Assembly (NCBI GenBank): GCA_029964075.1
Contig: CM057144.1
Span: 11,121,281 to 11,185,280 of the forward strand
Direction of reading: 5' to 3'
Length of the DNA stretch: 64,000 nucleotides
From: Patiria pectinifera
Lineage: Eukaryota; Echinodermata; Asteroidea; Valvatida; Asterinidae
Shown: positions 1 through 12,518 of the stretch, piece after piece
Layout: each line of letters opens with the position of its first letter
Position numbering within the stretch: the first letter of the stretch is position 1
Made by a program: the position numbers and the translations under genes
The notes under the pieces: generated by a model
Database searches by the model: none
What the model was told of the DNA's origin: nothing
Seen by the model: only the letters and a program-made list of their open reading frames with translations

Positions 1-118
1 TTCAGCAAATGCTTTCCAGTAAAAGCATTTGCTTCATTTTTATTCATACAAATACAAGTAAATGCTTAAAAAATGGGTAGTAAAAGCAAATGCTAGTTTT
101 CATGCATACGACCCAATG
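1..118. repeat. Partial copy of a DNA-transposon-like repeat
   Basis: The sequence is rich in variants of AGCATTTGCTTTTACT and ends in CATACGACCCA. The same motifs, inverted, form the element at 39989-41111, so this is a second, truncated copy cut by the window edge. I see no coding potential. Confidence 0.6.
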
Positions 119-2589
119 ATTCATTGTCTCAAGTTTTACAACGACGTCGGTGAGGAAATATGGCAAAAAGAAAACAAAGAACATTTTAAAATCTGGGAAA
201 AAAAGGATTTATGTTTTGGAAGAAACAATTTGATCATCATATGGGAAGAAGAACAAACCAATTCTTGAAGGTGTTTTAGAAAGTGCGCTCGCTGGCACAG
301 CTTTTTGCCCGCGTTAGCAAAGGAACACAATTGGGCATACATTTGCCGTTTTTCTTTTAATAGGGTGGTAACTAAAAGTATCGCCTCACCTCCTCCAAAA
401 AAAATTAACAGAAAATGGAAGATGGTTGATCAAGCTTTAATTTCGTGTGTGTCTTGAAGAGATTATAGCCAAAGTTGTGAATATCTCTTCTTGAATTTGG
501 AAAGTGGGGAGATCGGGCGGTTTATCGTTGATGATTATCATGGTAGTTCATTTAGCAGGATGTAACTAGGGTTATGCCGGGGTGGGGTTTTTTTTTTGGG
601 GGGGGGGAGGAGGGACATTCTTTTGAAATAACGGCGAATTTGCCACGCATGATAAGATTTTACGACATGTAGTGCAAACAAAGTTGTATGTTCACGCCAA
701 CACTGAATTCATATGGATAAAATTTGCCTATAGTGTAGCAGATGTGTCAGTACGACTGATAGTCGTAAATCCGGGGTGTGTACAAAACCATTTGTTTGGG
801 TAAATAAGGAAGAGAAAAGTGTATTGAGGCTTGCATGAATCATTTTATCCAGTACTATGGGATATTTTTCCCCATGTTTTTTTGACACGCCCACTCTTTC
901 GCAAGAACATGAAGTCTGTGACCATATTAGGCAAGGATCTGTGGATTTTACTTTTGGATAATTCAGGCTTATCTTTGACTTTTTCGATGCATTTTTGGGT
1001 ACGCCCACAATAATTTCAGAATGACTAGGAGTTTGTGAAGGCAACATGAGAACTGTGAATTTACGATTGGATATTCGGGGCTGTGGCTTCGGGCCACGTC
1101 CGATTTACTTAAGGCTACGGCTTAAAATCACACACATGTCTACGGTAGTGGCTGCAGCCACTTCCCTAGACCCGTGCGTAATTCAAAGCCATAGCCATGT
1201 AATTCGGATGCGGCCTTTGGCGCAAAACATGGTCTTGCACACGATCACGTGCATGATACATGCACCTGTTATTAATTTGACGCGCGCGCAAAATTTGAGA
1301 AGCCCTATTGGTCGATATTTAACCCCCCCCCCCCCCCTCAATATTTTATAGAGAGTGGCCTTTGATTTACCAGAGCCCTTTTTTACTGCGACTTTTTACC
1401 GATGCCCTTTTTGGAATTTCGCGCTAATGTCGGCAATTGTGCCGCCCTGAAAAGCGCCATCTATTGTCCAACAGTGCTCACGATTGTCTGATTTGAACAG
1501 CAACCCCCCCCCCCCCCCCATCCATCCACTTTTTGATTTTACGGAGGCCAAGTATCGTGAGAAAAACCTGTCTACCTTTCAGCACGGATTGCAGCGAGTG
1601 CCCTTTTCACAGTGACGTCTCCCCCCCCCCCCATTCAATATGACCTATGCCACTGGAATCTGATGACTAATTTGGGTTTTTTTTTATCCGGCACCAATCT
1701 TTTGTAAGGGCTCTTTTATACAACGTATGTTTAAAAAGAAAGTGTACATGTTTTCATAAGTTTGAAAGCATATTTTCCTTGTTTTGTTTGGTTGCTAGGC
1801 ATGGGTCGGGTGAAATAGTTTGTTGGCGAGATGACTGTTCATGACCATTCTATACACATTGCACAACCTTTGTTATTTTTGGGGGGGTGATGCATAAAGT
1901 TTTGCTTTGTAAATTGTTGTCATCAACTTTGAATGAAATTCTGTAGTGTCATGCGTTTTACTAACGTTTATGTAGCATACCCCCGTCGTCCCCCCCTTTC
2001 CCCCCCCCCCCAAAAGAACATTTTAGAGGTAATACTTCACAAAAGGGACTTTTCTGATGAAAAAATATATACATGTATACTCACTTGTTGTTGTTTTTTT
2101 ATAGATAAACGACAGAGACAGAATTGCAGGGATACTAGACCTCCTGAAATTGCCTTGGAAAGATTCCCATATCTGGCCATGGCACTTGTCACCCTGTGCA
2201 CAAACCCTATGAGACTGGTCTGAACAAGTGTTTTCTCAGTAAATACTTCAATATTTTCCCTGCTTCTTTTGTCTTTTAGAACATATTTTAACTTTCTGGT
2301 GGCTGATTGGTGTCTGAAGGGAAAAATTAGTGATGGCTAGATGGAATCTTTCCGTTGCCTTATTTCAGGGTTTTTTTTACCTTGAAATTGTTAATTACAT
2401 ATTGCCACCGTACGTGTGAGTGTGTGCTTTTCCTTTATGCCTCAAATTTCAGAGACATAATCAGAGTCTCATCCCTGGAATTGCAGTTCGCCGTTTCCGA
2501 GTTGTTTCAAACGATTGAACAACCGTATACAAACCCACCGGGGGTATGCTATTCCTGCGTTTGCCGTTAGAATTACATATGTGGCAAAA
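119..2589. other. Gene-less stretch with G/C homopolymers
   Basis: I recognise no exon, RNA gene or intact mobile element. Poly-G or poly-C runs of 10-16 bases occur near 593, 1322, 1503, 1621 and 2000. Short ORFs here show no domain I know. Confidence 0.5.
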
Positions 2590-5100
2590 GGTTCTCGACT
2601 TTCTTAAAGTAAGAAGTATGTTCTGGTATCAGATTTCGAGCAGTTTGGACAAAAGTCAATTTTAGGCCAAATTTGATGACAAATTTAAGGTTAACCCCTT
2701 GCATTTGTCAGTTTCAATTTTGGCAAAAAATGAAATTGCTTGAAGCTTGCTGGGAAGATGCCTAAAGGGCCCTAGAATGCATTCCAACTGGACTTCTAAA
2801 CTTGTGTGCTATTCCAAAGAAAAAATGCGCCAAAAATTTGGGCTAAAATCAGTAAAAAATGCGGGGGGAAAAAGTGTCTAAAAAAATTGATGAATTTGGC
2901 CCAAATCTTCAAAATTGTGTGTGTGTGTGTGTGTGTAAGAGTACTGATTGATGTTTCCTCTTGCTTCCAAATGAATTTCTACATTGTATCGAGAAAAAGT
3001 TATTGTTTTGCCAATTTTGACTAAAAATGTAACGTTAATCCCTTGCATTTTTTTTTCAATTTTGGCCCAAAAATGAAATTGCTTGAAAGTCGCTAGAAAG
3101 ATGCCTTAAGGGCCCTAGAACGCATTCCAAATCGATGTCTGGACAGATGTGCTATAAAAGGGGAAATTCTGTCAAAAATTTAAGGTACAATCGCTCAAAA
3201 AATTACTTTCTTTTTCTCCTTAAATGGATGATTTTTGCCCAAATCTTGAAAATTGTGCGTGCTAGAGTATTGATTGATGTTCCTCTTGCCTCCAGATGAA
3301 TTTCTGCCTTGTTTTGAGAAAAGTCACATTTTTGCCAAATTTGACTAAAAATGTAAGGGGAACCCCTTGCATTTTCTTTAATTTTGGGCAAAAAATGAAA
3401 TTTCCTGAAAGTCGCTAGAAAGATGCCTTAAGGGCCCTAGAACGCATTCCAAATTGATGTCTGGACAGATGTGCTATAAAAGGGGAAATCCTGTCGAAAA
3501 TTTCAGGTACAATCGCTCAAAAAAATAATTTCTTTTTCTCCTAAAAAGGATGATTTTGTCCCAAATCATCAAAATTGTGCATGTTAGAGTATTGAATATT
3601 GTTCCTCTTGCTTCCAGATGAAGTTCTGCTTTATTTCGAGAAAAACCATTTTTTAAAAACCAATTTTGACAAAAAATGTAAGGTTAACCCCTTGCCTTTT
3701 TTTCAATTTTGGCCAAAAAATGAAATTGCTAAAACTGGCTGGTAGCAGGCCTACAAGCCCTGGAACACATTCCAACTGGACTTCTGAACAGGTGTGCTAT
3801 TCCAAACAAACATGCGCCAAAGATTTGGGCAAAATTCAGTCAAAAACGGGACTTTTTTTTTTACAAAAATTGATTAATTTGGCCCAAGTCGTCCAGATTT
3901 TGGGGTTAAAAATAGTTAACGAAGCTTCTCTTGCATCCTGTGGTATTTTTGAGCTGTTTGGAAAAAAGTCAAGTTTTGGCAAAATTTCATAAAAAATGTA
4001 AGGTTAACCCCTTGTATTTTTTTCAATTTTGGCCAAAAAATGAAATTGCTTGAAAGTCTCTGGAAAGATGCCTTGAGGGCCCTATAGAACGCATTCCAAA
4101 TCGATTTTTGGACAGATGTGCCATAGTAAGGGAAATTCCGTCGACAAGTTAAGGTAAAATTGCTCAAAAAATTAACTTCTTTTTCTCCAAAAATGGATGA
4201 TTTTTGCCCAAATCTTCAAAATTGTGTATGTACGAGTATTGATTGATGTTCCTTTTGCTTCCAGATGAATTTCTACATTGTTTCGAGAAAAGTACTTTTT
4301 TTGCTAATTTTGACTAACAAATAATGTAATGCATTTTTTCAATTTTGGCTGAAAAAAGAAATTGCTTGACAGTCGCTAAAAGGATGCCCTTAGGGCCCTA
4401 GAAGGCATTCCAAATCAATTTCTGGACCGATGTGCTATAAAAGGGGAAATTCCGTCGAAAATTTAAGGTAAAATCGCTCAAAAAAATAATTTCTTTTTCT
4501 GCAAAATGGATGATTTTTGCTCAAATCTTCAAAACTGTGCCTGTTAGAGTATTAATTGATGTTCCTCTTACTTCCAGATGAATTTCTGCATTGTTTTGAG
4601 AAAAGACATTTTTCGGCCAATTTTGACTAAAAATGTAAGGCTAACCCCTTGCATTTTTTCAATTTTGGCCAAAAAATGAAATTGCTTGGAAGTCGCTAGA
4701 AAGATGCCCCAAGGGCCCTAAAACGCATTCCAAATCGATTTCTGGACAGATGTGCTATTCCAAACAAAATGCGCCAAAGATTTGGGCTAAAATCAGTAAA
4801 AAATGTGATATTTTTTTTGGTAACAAAAAATGATGATCTGGCCCAAATCTTCCAGATTTTGGGTGTTTGAATAGTTATTGAAGCTCCTCTTGCATCCGAT
4901 GGTATTTCTGAGCTGTTCGGAGGAAAGTCAATTTTTTGCCAAATTTGATGGAAAAAAATACAAGGGTAACCCCTTGCATTTGTTTTCAATTTCGGCCAAT
5001 AAATGAAATTGTTTGAAACTTGCTGGGAAGTTGCCTGAACTCGACTACAGGCAAGATGTGCTATTCCAAATAAACATTGCGTCAAGAATATGGGGTAAAA
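2590..5100. repeat. ~320-bp satellite array with A-B-B higher-order order
   Basis: The phrase GGGCCCTAGAA-GCATTCCAA recurs near 2768, 3112, 3434, 3758, 4078, 4396 and 4712, with a degenerate copy near 5030, giving a period of about 316-344 bp. Two unit types are visible. Type A continues with CTATTCCAAA-AAATGCGCC (2768, 3758, 4712, 5030); type B continues with CTATAAAAGGGGAAATTC or close variants (3112, 3434, 4078, 4396). The order is A B B A B B A A. A (GT)n run lies near 2918-2936. Confidence 0.85.
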
Positions 5101-5500
5101 TCAGTCAAAATGTCATTAAAATGTTCACCGACAGGAAAAAAAAGAACACCAAGATTCCTCTCCGGTTTAATTGACATATATTCAGAAATCTTATTCATAG
5201 CATGAAAGCTGATGGCATTAAGGCACTTACATTACATGTACTAGAACAAATTATATACACAACTTGAAATAAACAGTAAGAGATATGGAATATTTGGGGG
5301 ATGAGGGGAATGTAAATGGATAATGCTTTTGTAGTATAAAATATTGTCCAGATTAAAGGTTTTATAGCGAAAAACTGATGCACACTAATTTTCCTAAATA
5401 AGCTATGATAATTTACAGCTGATTTACACTATCATGTACAATTAGTGTTGGTGGATTTTTGTGTGGGTAAAGATCTGTGCTTACTCAAAAGTTCACAATT

Positions 5501-6000
5501 NNNNNNNNNNNNNNNNNNNNNNNNNNNNNNNNNNNNNNNNNNNNNNNNNNNNNNNNNNNNNNNNNNNNNNNNNNNNNNNNNNNNNNNNNNNNNNNNNNNN
5601 NNNNNNNNNNNNNNNNNNNNNNNNNNNNNNNNNNNNNNNNNNNNNNNNNNNNNNNNNNNNNNNNNNNNNNNNNNNNNNNNNNNNNNNNNNNNNNNNNNNN
5701 NNNNNNNNNNNNNNNNNNNNNNNNNNNNNNNNNNNNNNNNNNNNNNNNNNNNNNNNNNNNNNNNNNNNNNNNNNNNNNNNNNNNNNNNNNNNNNNNNNNN
5801 NNNNNNNNNNNNNNNNNNNNNNNNNNNNNNNNNNNNNNNNNNNNNNNNNNNNNNNNNNNNNNNNNNNNNNNNNNNNNNNNNNNNNNNNNNNNNNNNNNNN
5901 NNNNNNNNNNNNNNNNNNNNNNNNNNNNNNNNNNNNNNNNNNNNNNNNNNNNNNNNNNNNNNNNNNNNNNNNNNNNNNNNNNNNNNNNNNNNNNNNNNNN
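5501..6000. other. Assembly gap, exactly 500 N
   Basis: There are exactly 500 N. The identical length of the second gap (42526-43025) indicates a fixed-size scaffolding spacer, not a measured gap. Adjacency and orientation of the flanking contigs are therefore not proven, and the 5' part of gene A may be missing here. Confidence 0.97.
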
Positions 6001-6247
6001 CAAAGCTATCTCACATTTTCCAACTCTAGATGTACATAGCTTGCCAGAAATCGCTATGAGCATTGCTCCTTTCGATCTTTTGATACCGGTGGCCCAATTT
6101 TTGGACCGAAGCTGATAGCCTACTACAGCACAACTTATGTGAAAAGCTGACAGTATGGACAACAATGCCTGTTTTGTACACCGTCAAATTCTTCTCCATC
6201 TTGGTGTTGTACCTAGACTTCTGATGTTTGATTTGTATTCTTTACAG

Positions 6248-9105
6248 TGGAAGTGGCTGCAAACCGACCGCCGGGATGCGTTTGAACATTATGGATGTGA
6301 CTGAAGAAGCATACGGTGACTATCGACTTGAGGGAAACAACAGCTACGGAACAACACGCACCGAACCCCTGTCTCTTTCAGGTAACTGGAGATAACTTGG
6401 TATGGTTGTTATAGTAACAGTTGCTATGGTAGTGACAGGGATGTTAATGTTGGTGACCACATCTAGAGAGCCAACAGCAACAGTGACCACGATGAAAGTG
6501 TCACTAAAAACGCTGATGAATAAGCGCTGCAAAAAATATATGGTCAAGATAAGTACATGTGTACACATTGTCGTCTTTTGTTTTTCTCCTTGTTCTAGCG
6601 CCGCCTCCTAAACCTCGGCTAGACCTGACTGCCGTTATAACGGCCAGTGGGTTGGTGGCGTTCATGTTGATTCTAGGAGTAGTGATGGCCCTGGCGTGGC
6701 AGTTTGTCAAGCTGGACTTCAAGATATGGAGGAAGAACCGCTTTGGGGCTTTGGAAGATGACGGTGAGTTTGGATCTCAAGACTTGGCCGGGGCAACTCC
6801 ATTTGTGGATGGATTCTATTTTCGCCCAGGAGTTGCGATTCTGTTCTGAATAAACTCCAAGCACAAGTCAATCACAAGTCACTCACAAAGTAATCATAAG
6901 TCAATCAAAAGTCAATCACAAGTCAATCACTAGTCAATCACAAGTCAATCACAACTCACTCACAAGTCATTCACAAGTCACTCACAAATCAATCGCAAGT
7001 CAATCAAAAGTCACTCAAAAGCCATTCACAAATGAATCACAAGTCAATCACAAGTCACTCACTAGTCGATCACAACTCAATCACAAATCAATCACGAGTC
7101 ACTCAAAAGTCACTCGCACATCACTCACAAGTCAGTCACAAGTCAATCACATCTCAATCATAAGTCTCTTACAAGACACTCACAAGTCAATCACAAGCCA
7201 ATCACAAGTCACTCACAAGTCAATCACAATACAATCGCAAGTCAGTCACCAATCAGTTCCATGTTAATGACAAGTCACTCACAAGATACTCACAAGTCAA
7301 TCACAAGCCAATCACAAGTCACTCACAAGTCAATCACAATACAATCGCAAGTCAGTCACCAATCAGTTCCATGTTAATAATGACAAGTCACTCACAAGTC
7401 AATCATAAATATCACTAAGAGGTCACTCACAAGTCAATAACAAGTCAATCACAAGTCAATGACAAGTCAATTACATTTCAATCACGAGTCAATCGCAAGT
7501 CAATCTCATGGTAATGGCACATCAAATTACGTCAATCACAAGTAAATCGCAAGACAGTCGCAAGTCAGTCACAAGTCAACCACAAGCGACTCACTAGTCA
7601 CTCACACGGTACTTACAATTCAAATCACAATTCAATTACAAGTTGATCACAGGTCAATCTCATGTTAATGACAAAGTCAGATCACAAGTGACTGAGAATG
7701 AGTAGTGTATTTGAATAGCTTTCCCCATAACTTCAGACTGGACTACTTGATGACATCATTATTTGACAACCTTTATGTCGAGGGAAGTTTCAGAATATTT
7801 CTAACAGCACCTAATGATTTTACGCCACTGTAAATAAATGTCTCATTGCCAAACCCCGACCCCATCCACATTTAGCTCCACGAAACTCCTTGCCCTCGAG
7901 TCAGATTTGCAAAGACCAAGTTCGGCTCTCGCCTTCAGAGTGTCAAAACGAAATCTTCAAGGATTATCTAAGTCACCATTGTTCATCTTTGCAGATGGCA
8001 AAACGTACGATGCCTTCATCTCCTATGCCGATGAGGACTTACCGTTTGCACTCAACATCCGCGAGAGGCTGGAGCAGTCTGGGTACAGTGTCTGCGTTGG
8101 TGACATTGACTTCACACCAGCAACAAGTAAGGCCGCATTATTCAGTGTTTGAAGTCAAACTGGTACTCTGAAAAATTGAAAGAGGATTTGTCCTTTAACT
8201 TACTTTCTACTCCAAATACTCAGATTCTTACCCATGATAAAGAGCCTTCTTTAATAATGAAACTAAAAATTGCCACATTAACCAGTGCGCGCCGGAGGTC
8301 GTGTTTACACGCAAAAGTTTTGCAGTATTCGGAATGGATGACAGATAAACACGCAGGGAGCCATGCCGGAAATATATGTCAGCGACCCACTCGCAGCGAG
8401 CGAGGCCGGAAATATGAGTGTGCTGCTCGAGGGTGATGGCTTCACCCGACTGGCTTGAGGCCAAGCGAAAATAAATCCTGCGCCTCGTTGCGTTCTTGGC
8501 AAAATAATACCGACGTGAGGTTAACAACTAACTGAATACTTGATGTGGTCCGTCAGCGAAGTTTTAACGTGTTCCTTTCTTTCCATGCAGCTTTAGTTGA
8601 GGAGATTATTCTTGCCCTGAACACCAGCCGTCGTTGCATGATCATCATCTCGCCGGATTTCATCCGCGCTCGGCACAGTGCCATCCAAGTGGACGTCGCC
8701 ATGGAGCAGATGCTCCATCGTCAGATCAAGATCGTTCCCGTCATCTACCGTGACGTCTCCTCTGTAGACTGCGCGGAGCTGCCCGTCCTCAAGCGCATCC
8801 TGGCCAACGTGCGCCGCGTCACCTACGACGAGAATGCTGCCGCTGAAAAGTTCACCAAGCAGCTGCTGGTACACATGCCCCCCCACCGGCCCGTGCTTCC
8901 ACCACAAAGAGATGGGATGGAAGGCAGAATCCTACTCCGGGGTTCTGTGTCCTCTGCGAACGGACAGGTGGATGGAAACCTGCCCGGGATTCAGGAGAAC
9001 GCCAGGGAATGCGAGATGAACCGTTTCCTCAAAGATGTCGCAGAAGCAGGGAACAAGAATCCTCACACGGTCAAAGATCAAAGAGAGATTGCCTTGATAT
9101 GCTGA
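6248..9105 (+). CDS. Gene A: IL-1R-family Ig-TM-TIR receptor, 5'-truncated
   Basis: Four exons join in phase: 6248-6381, 6599-6763, 7995-8126 and 8591-9105 (stop TGA), giving 314 complete residues. Exon 1 is the second half of an Ig domain (LNIMDVTEEAYGDYRLEGNN). Exon 2 holds a Pro-rich stalk, a membrane helix (VITASGLVAFMLILGVV onward) and the juxtamembrane FKIWRKNRFG typical of IL-1R proteins. Exons 3-4 encode the TIR domain: box 1 is YDAFISY, the BB-loop region is GYSVCVGDIDFTPAT, then SRRCMIIISPDF. The box 3 FW is replaced by FT (KFTKQLLVHMP). Exon 1 is 134 bp, as is the equivalent exon of gene B, with the same phases. The F-strand Cys is Arg here. Signal peptide and first Ig exons are not seen; they may fall in the gap or have been lost. 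The protein should be a plasma-membrane receptor signalling through TIR adaptors. The family call is firm; ligand and signalling competence are unknown. Confidence 0.85.
6860..7690. repeat. ~10-bp minisatellite in gene A intron
   Basis: A degenerate tandem repeat of AATCACAAGT/CACTCACAAGT units fills most of the intron between the membrane exon and the first TIR exon of gene A. A larger internal duplication is visible: the same ~110-bp segment appears at about 7165-7260 and 7280-7375. Confidence 0.85.
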
Positions 9106-9159
9106 ACGACTTGCTTTTGTCTCGCCTGTTTTGTACTGTTACATTGTACTATTGCCAAA

Positions 9160-10110
9160 AATCTTGAATTCCGCGTTAATGTTAATTGTCATGTAAATAT
9201 ATTTTTGGTAGCTATAAAATACTTGCAAGGTATTGTAAAAAAAATTATTTAAGTTTACGCTGCTACAAAATTTCTGAATGCATGTATATATAGTGTTTTC
9301 TTCTGCGATTTTCCTTGCATATTTTTAATATTTTGTCATACAGTACTCATAGTTATTGACTTACAATAAATTAAGATATTTTTATCAATTAAGAAAAGGT
9401 GGTGATTACTGTTTAGAAGCATTTTTCCTAGTCAACTTACTTTATACCATTAAGTTGACCTATACACGGATGTTGCGGGCAACAACATCTCCCTATACTC
9501 TGTTCTTTATGGTGGGTGCCCTTCCCCTATCTCCACCACCATCAGACAGACGTTTATCGAAATAATGAGCCAGCTAGTCAAGTTCTCCTCTGGAATCCTG
9601 ATGCCCCTCGATGAAAAGGTCGTCCCAACATGGCCCTGAAAACATCCATCGAGATAGAAACTGGTCTGAGTGGTCCATCTCTTTCTAACACTGTGCTCGA
9701 CAGGGACAGTTGGGCCCAACTCATCAAGTCATCATGAAAATGAATGAATGAAGAAGAAGAGAATAAACAGTTGATTTCCCGGCCCCGGACAAGCCTTTAC
9801 TATGTACTCTTTGCAAAAATGTTCAACTGGAATCTAGTGTTAATGTTAATCAACAGTTAAATGTAAATGTATTTTTGTGGCTATAAAATACCTGCAAGGT
9901 TTTATAAAATTGATATAATTTTACGCTGCCACGAAATTGTTAAATGCATGTATCAATATAATTTTACGCTGCCACCAAATTGTTAAATGCATGTATCAAG
10001 TGTTTTCCTCTGCAATTTTTCTTACATTTTTAAAATATTTTGTCATACCGTACTCATAGTTATTGTCTTATGAAAACTTATACCATTACTGTAATGAAAA
10101 CTTTTCCTTG
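9160..10110. repeat. Direct repeat in the 3' flank of gene A
   Basis: About 200-250 bp following the gene A stop (roughly 9165-9440: GCTATAAAATACTTGCAAGG, then TTTACGCTGC, GCATGTAT and TCATAGTTATTG) recurs diverged at about 9850-10110, about 690 bp downstream. The second copy has an internal 40-bp duplication. Between the copies lies an unrelated segment (about 9480-9770). This looks like a duplicated 3' UTR. Confidence 0.65.
9365..9370 (+). terminator. Candidate poly(A) signal of gene A
   Basis: AATAAA lies 260 nt after the stop of gene A, the first such hexamer downstream. Another AATAAA is at 9762-9767. Confidence 0.4.
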
Positions 10111-11123
10111 TCAACTTAATCAGCTCTTATGAACAAAATTTATGCATCTTTAACGGGAAATTAACTGTGTTGAATTTGGCAACGTTTTGGAACGTTTACA
10201 ACAATATTAGTCGAAGGATATTTTGTTTGGCTGATCATCCAATACTAGTCGTAATGCTAGTCTTAATAATTAAACAGTACTACATAATCTGCCACTTCTT
10301 TTTTAGCTATGCCTTTAATGATTGCATTTGCCGTCCAAAAAAAAGCCAGAATAATAGTTTGAATGAACTGTACTACAAATACATGTACATCGCTCGAGTT
10401 TCTGATACTTTTGCCTTTTATGGAACTTCGTCTTTGTTTTGACTTTGGCGCCGTCTCTGGCAAAAGTTATAAAACACGCTTGTAATACTCAACCAAGTGG
10501 AAACTTTCCAAATTACTTCTTTTGATGAATGGATATGATATTCCTTTTGCAGAAAATGGGCCCATAGTATTATGTAAGCGTCACCGTAAGAAACCCGAAG
10601 ACCATGAACTGAAACTATAGAATCTGAACCGAACCCCAGGTTTCAAAAATGGCCAGGGGTGACGAGTACGAACTTTGCATTGGGTGTGACAAAGCAATAC
10701 TGAAAAGATTGGTGTCGCTATTGTTTGCTTTTGTAGAAGTAGTACTCGGAAATTTAAAGGGGAAATCCCTATAGGGCGTGCATTGTTTATTCAGGGTCGC
10801 CGTGCATTCGAGTGCCGTTTAATGCAATATGAGTGGTTGGTTGGTTCAATGTGTGGGCGAGATGTTTTGCCGTGTTGCAGTAAACCGGGGAACCCAAAAC
10901 CTGTATACATGTACACATTGGCTCAAAAACAAAACAAAAGTGATTATGCCCATTCAGGATGTTTTGCCTACGATGTTTTTTTTTTCACCCTTTCTTATAG
11001 TTACAAGAAATGATTTTCTACAGCCACTGCCGGGAGGCTGGGACTTGTTTTGCAGGATCTGCTGGTTTCATTATAGTCCGTTTCATAGGGAGTCCCTTTT
11101 TATTACTTTGGATCTCTTTTCTA

Positions 11124-11679
11124 TGGTGGCCCTGAAGGGACATCGCATATCGCAAACGTGTGCGCATACGTATGCGATGTCGCGAAATTTATCGCGAATG
11201 TGTGCGCACACGTATGCGATGTCGCAAAATTTATCGCGAATATGTGCGCACACGTATGCGATGTCGCGAAATTTATCGCGAATATATGCGCACACGTATG
11301 CGATGTCGTGAAATTAATCGCGAATATGTGCGCACACGTATGCGATGTCGTGAAACAATTCGCGAATATGTGCGCACACGTACGCGAATTTGTTTGCAAT
11401 GTGAATTTTATTGCATATAATGCATACCTTGTCGCATACCTTTCAGTAAAATTCCTAATGAACTGGGGAGTTGTAGCAGCTAGTCTGGAATCTAGACGTA
11501 CTGTTAGATATAAATAGGGTCTGACTAATAAACCTTCGCGCGCACGCTGTTCCTCGTGCAATCGTTACTACTAGTACTGTCGAGCGCATACGTGTGCGCA
11601 CACATTCGCGATAAATTTCGCGACATCGCATACGTATGCGCACACGTTTGCGATATGCGATGTCCCTTCAGGGCCACCA
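11124..11679. mobile_element. MITE with 95-bp terminal inverted repeats and TA target duplication
   Basis: Both ends read TGGTGGCCCTGAAGGGACAT inward, and the inverted match runs about 95 bp. The element is flanked by TA on both sides (11122-11123 and 11680-11681), as for mariner-like insertions. The left half holds six tandem ~44-bp units built on ATGCGATGTCGCGAAATT and GTGCGCACACGTATGCG. The ORFs in it are repeat artefacts. Confidence 0.85.
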
Positions 11680-12518
11680 TACTTTTCCGAACCGACCCGA
11701 TTTTGGGCTTTCGACCTTTCAGACTGAGCAAAAAAATATAAGAACCATAGAAATGTTAAGGGACGGTCTCAGGCCTAGGCCGCCTAGGTCGAGGTATTGT
11801 CCAAAATGTTATCTAGATGATCTTCTAATGATACAATTTAGGCTCAGAATTCATTTTTATTCCTCATCAGTTATCTTGTATTTATGTTTAGACTTAGTAC
11901 TAGGTCAATTTCCATAACCTCTGTGCCCTTATTGACGTTGTTTACGATATGGTTTTTGTTTGCGTTTTACTATTGGTTGAGAGTTTTTTGGAAGTTCAGG
12001 AATTAGAAATACTTTGAGTTGAGCTGATCCTATAATATAAGGGGCGCAGTTTTTAACAGCAAAATCTATTAATTGCGTGCAATCAAAATCATTTTGCAGT
12101 CACTTCAAATTTATGCTCAAAAGCCATAAAATACGAGTGAGATTCACTAGTACAGGCGTCCATATTATTGTAACCATTTTTCTATTTGATTTCCACGAGA
12201 AAAACACAAATGATTTCTCTATCCCTTCCACTCACCGGAATGGAACGGTCTCGCGTCACTGGTGTACACCGGCGCGCGCCAGATGAACAAAGTGTAAGTG
12301 GAACACGTGGTAGCCTGCCGTACGTACCGTACACTGCACACCTGCCGTACTGAATTACGAAGGAAGGCCAAGCGGCAGTACTATTTTTGGCAGCACTTTT
12401 GGATTTGTTTTGTTGTGTTGTTGGAAACGCAAAGAACCGTGAATTTATTATGTCCAGGTTTTCAGCTCTGCGGATCTGCCGATCAACGTTCTGTATTTGA
12501 ACCGGCTGATTCCATGCC

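Noticed and set aside
5445-6165. ORFs spanning the first N gap
   Set aside because: Runs of X from unknown bases; no real coding evidence.
6402-6611. ORF rich in VTVAMVVTG on the plus strand
   Set aside because: It lies in a gene A intron, with a repetitive GT/AC-rich composition.
11121-11561. Overlapping long ORFs on both strands with repeated CAHIRDKF / CAHTYAMS-like peptides
   Set aside because: They are translations of the tandem 44-bp units of a MITE; open in several frames because the unit lacks stops.
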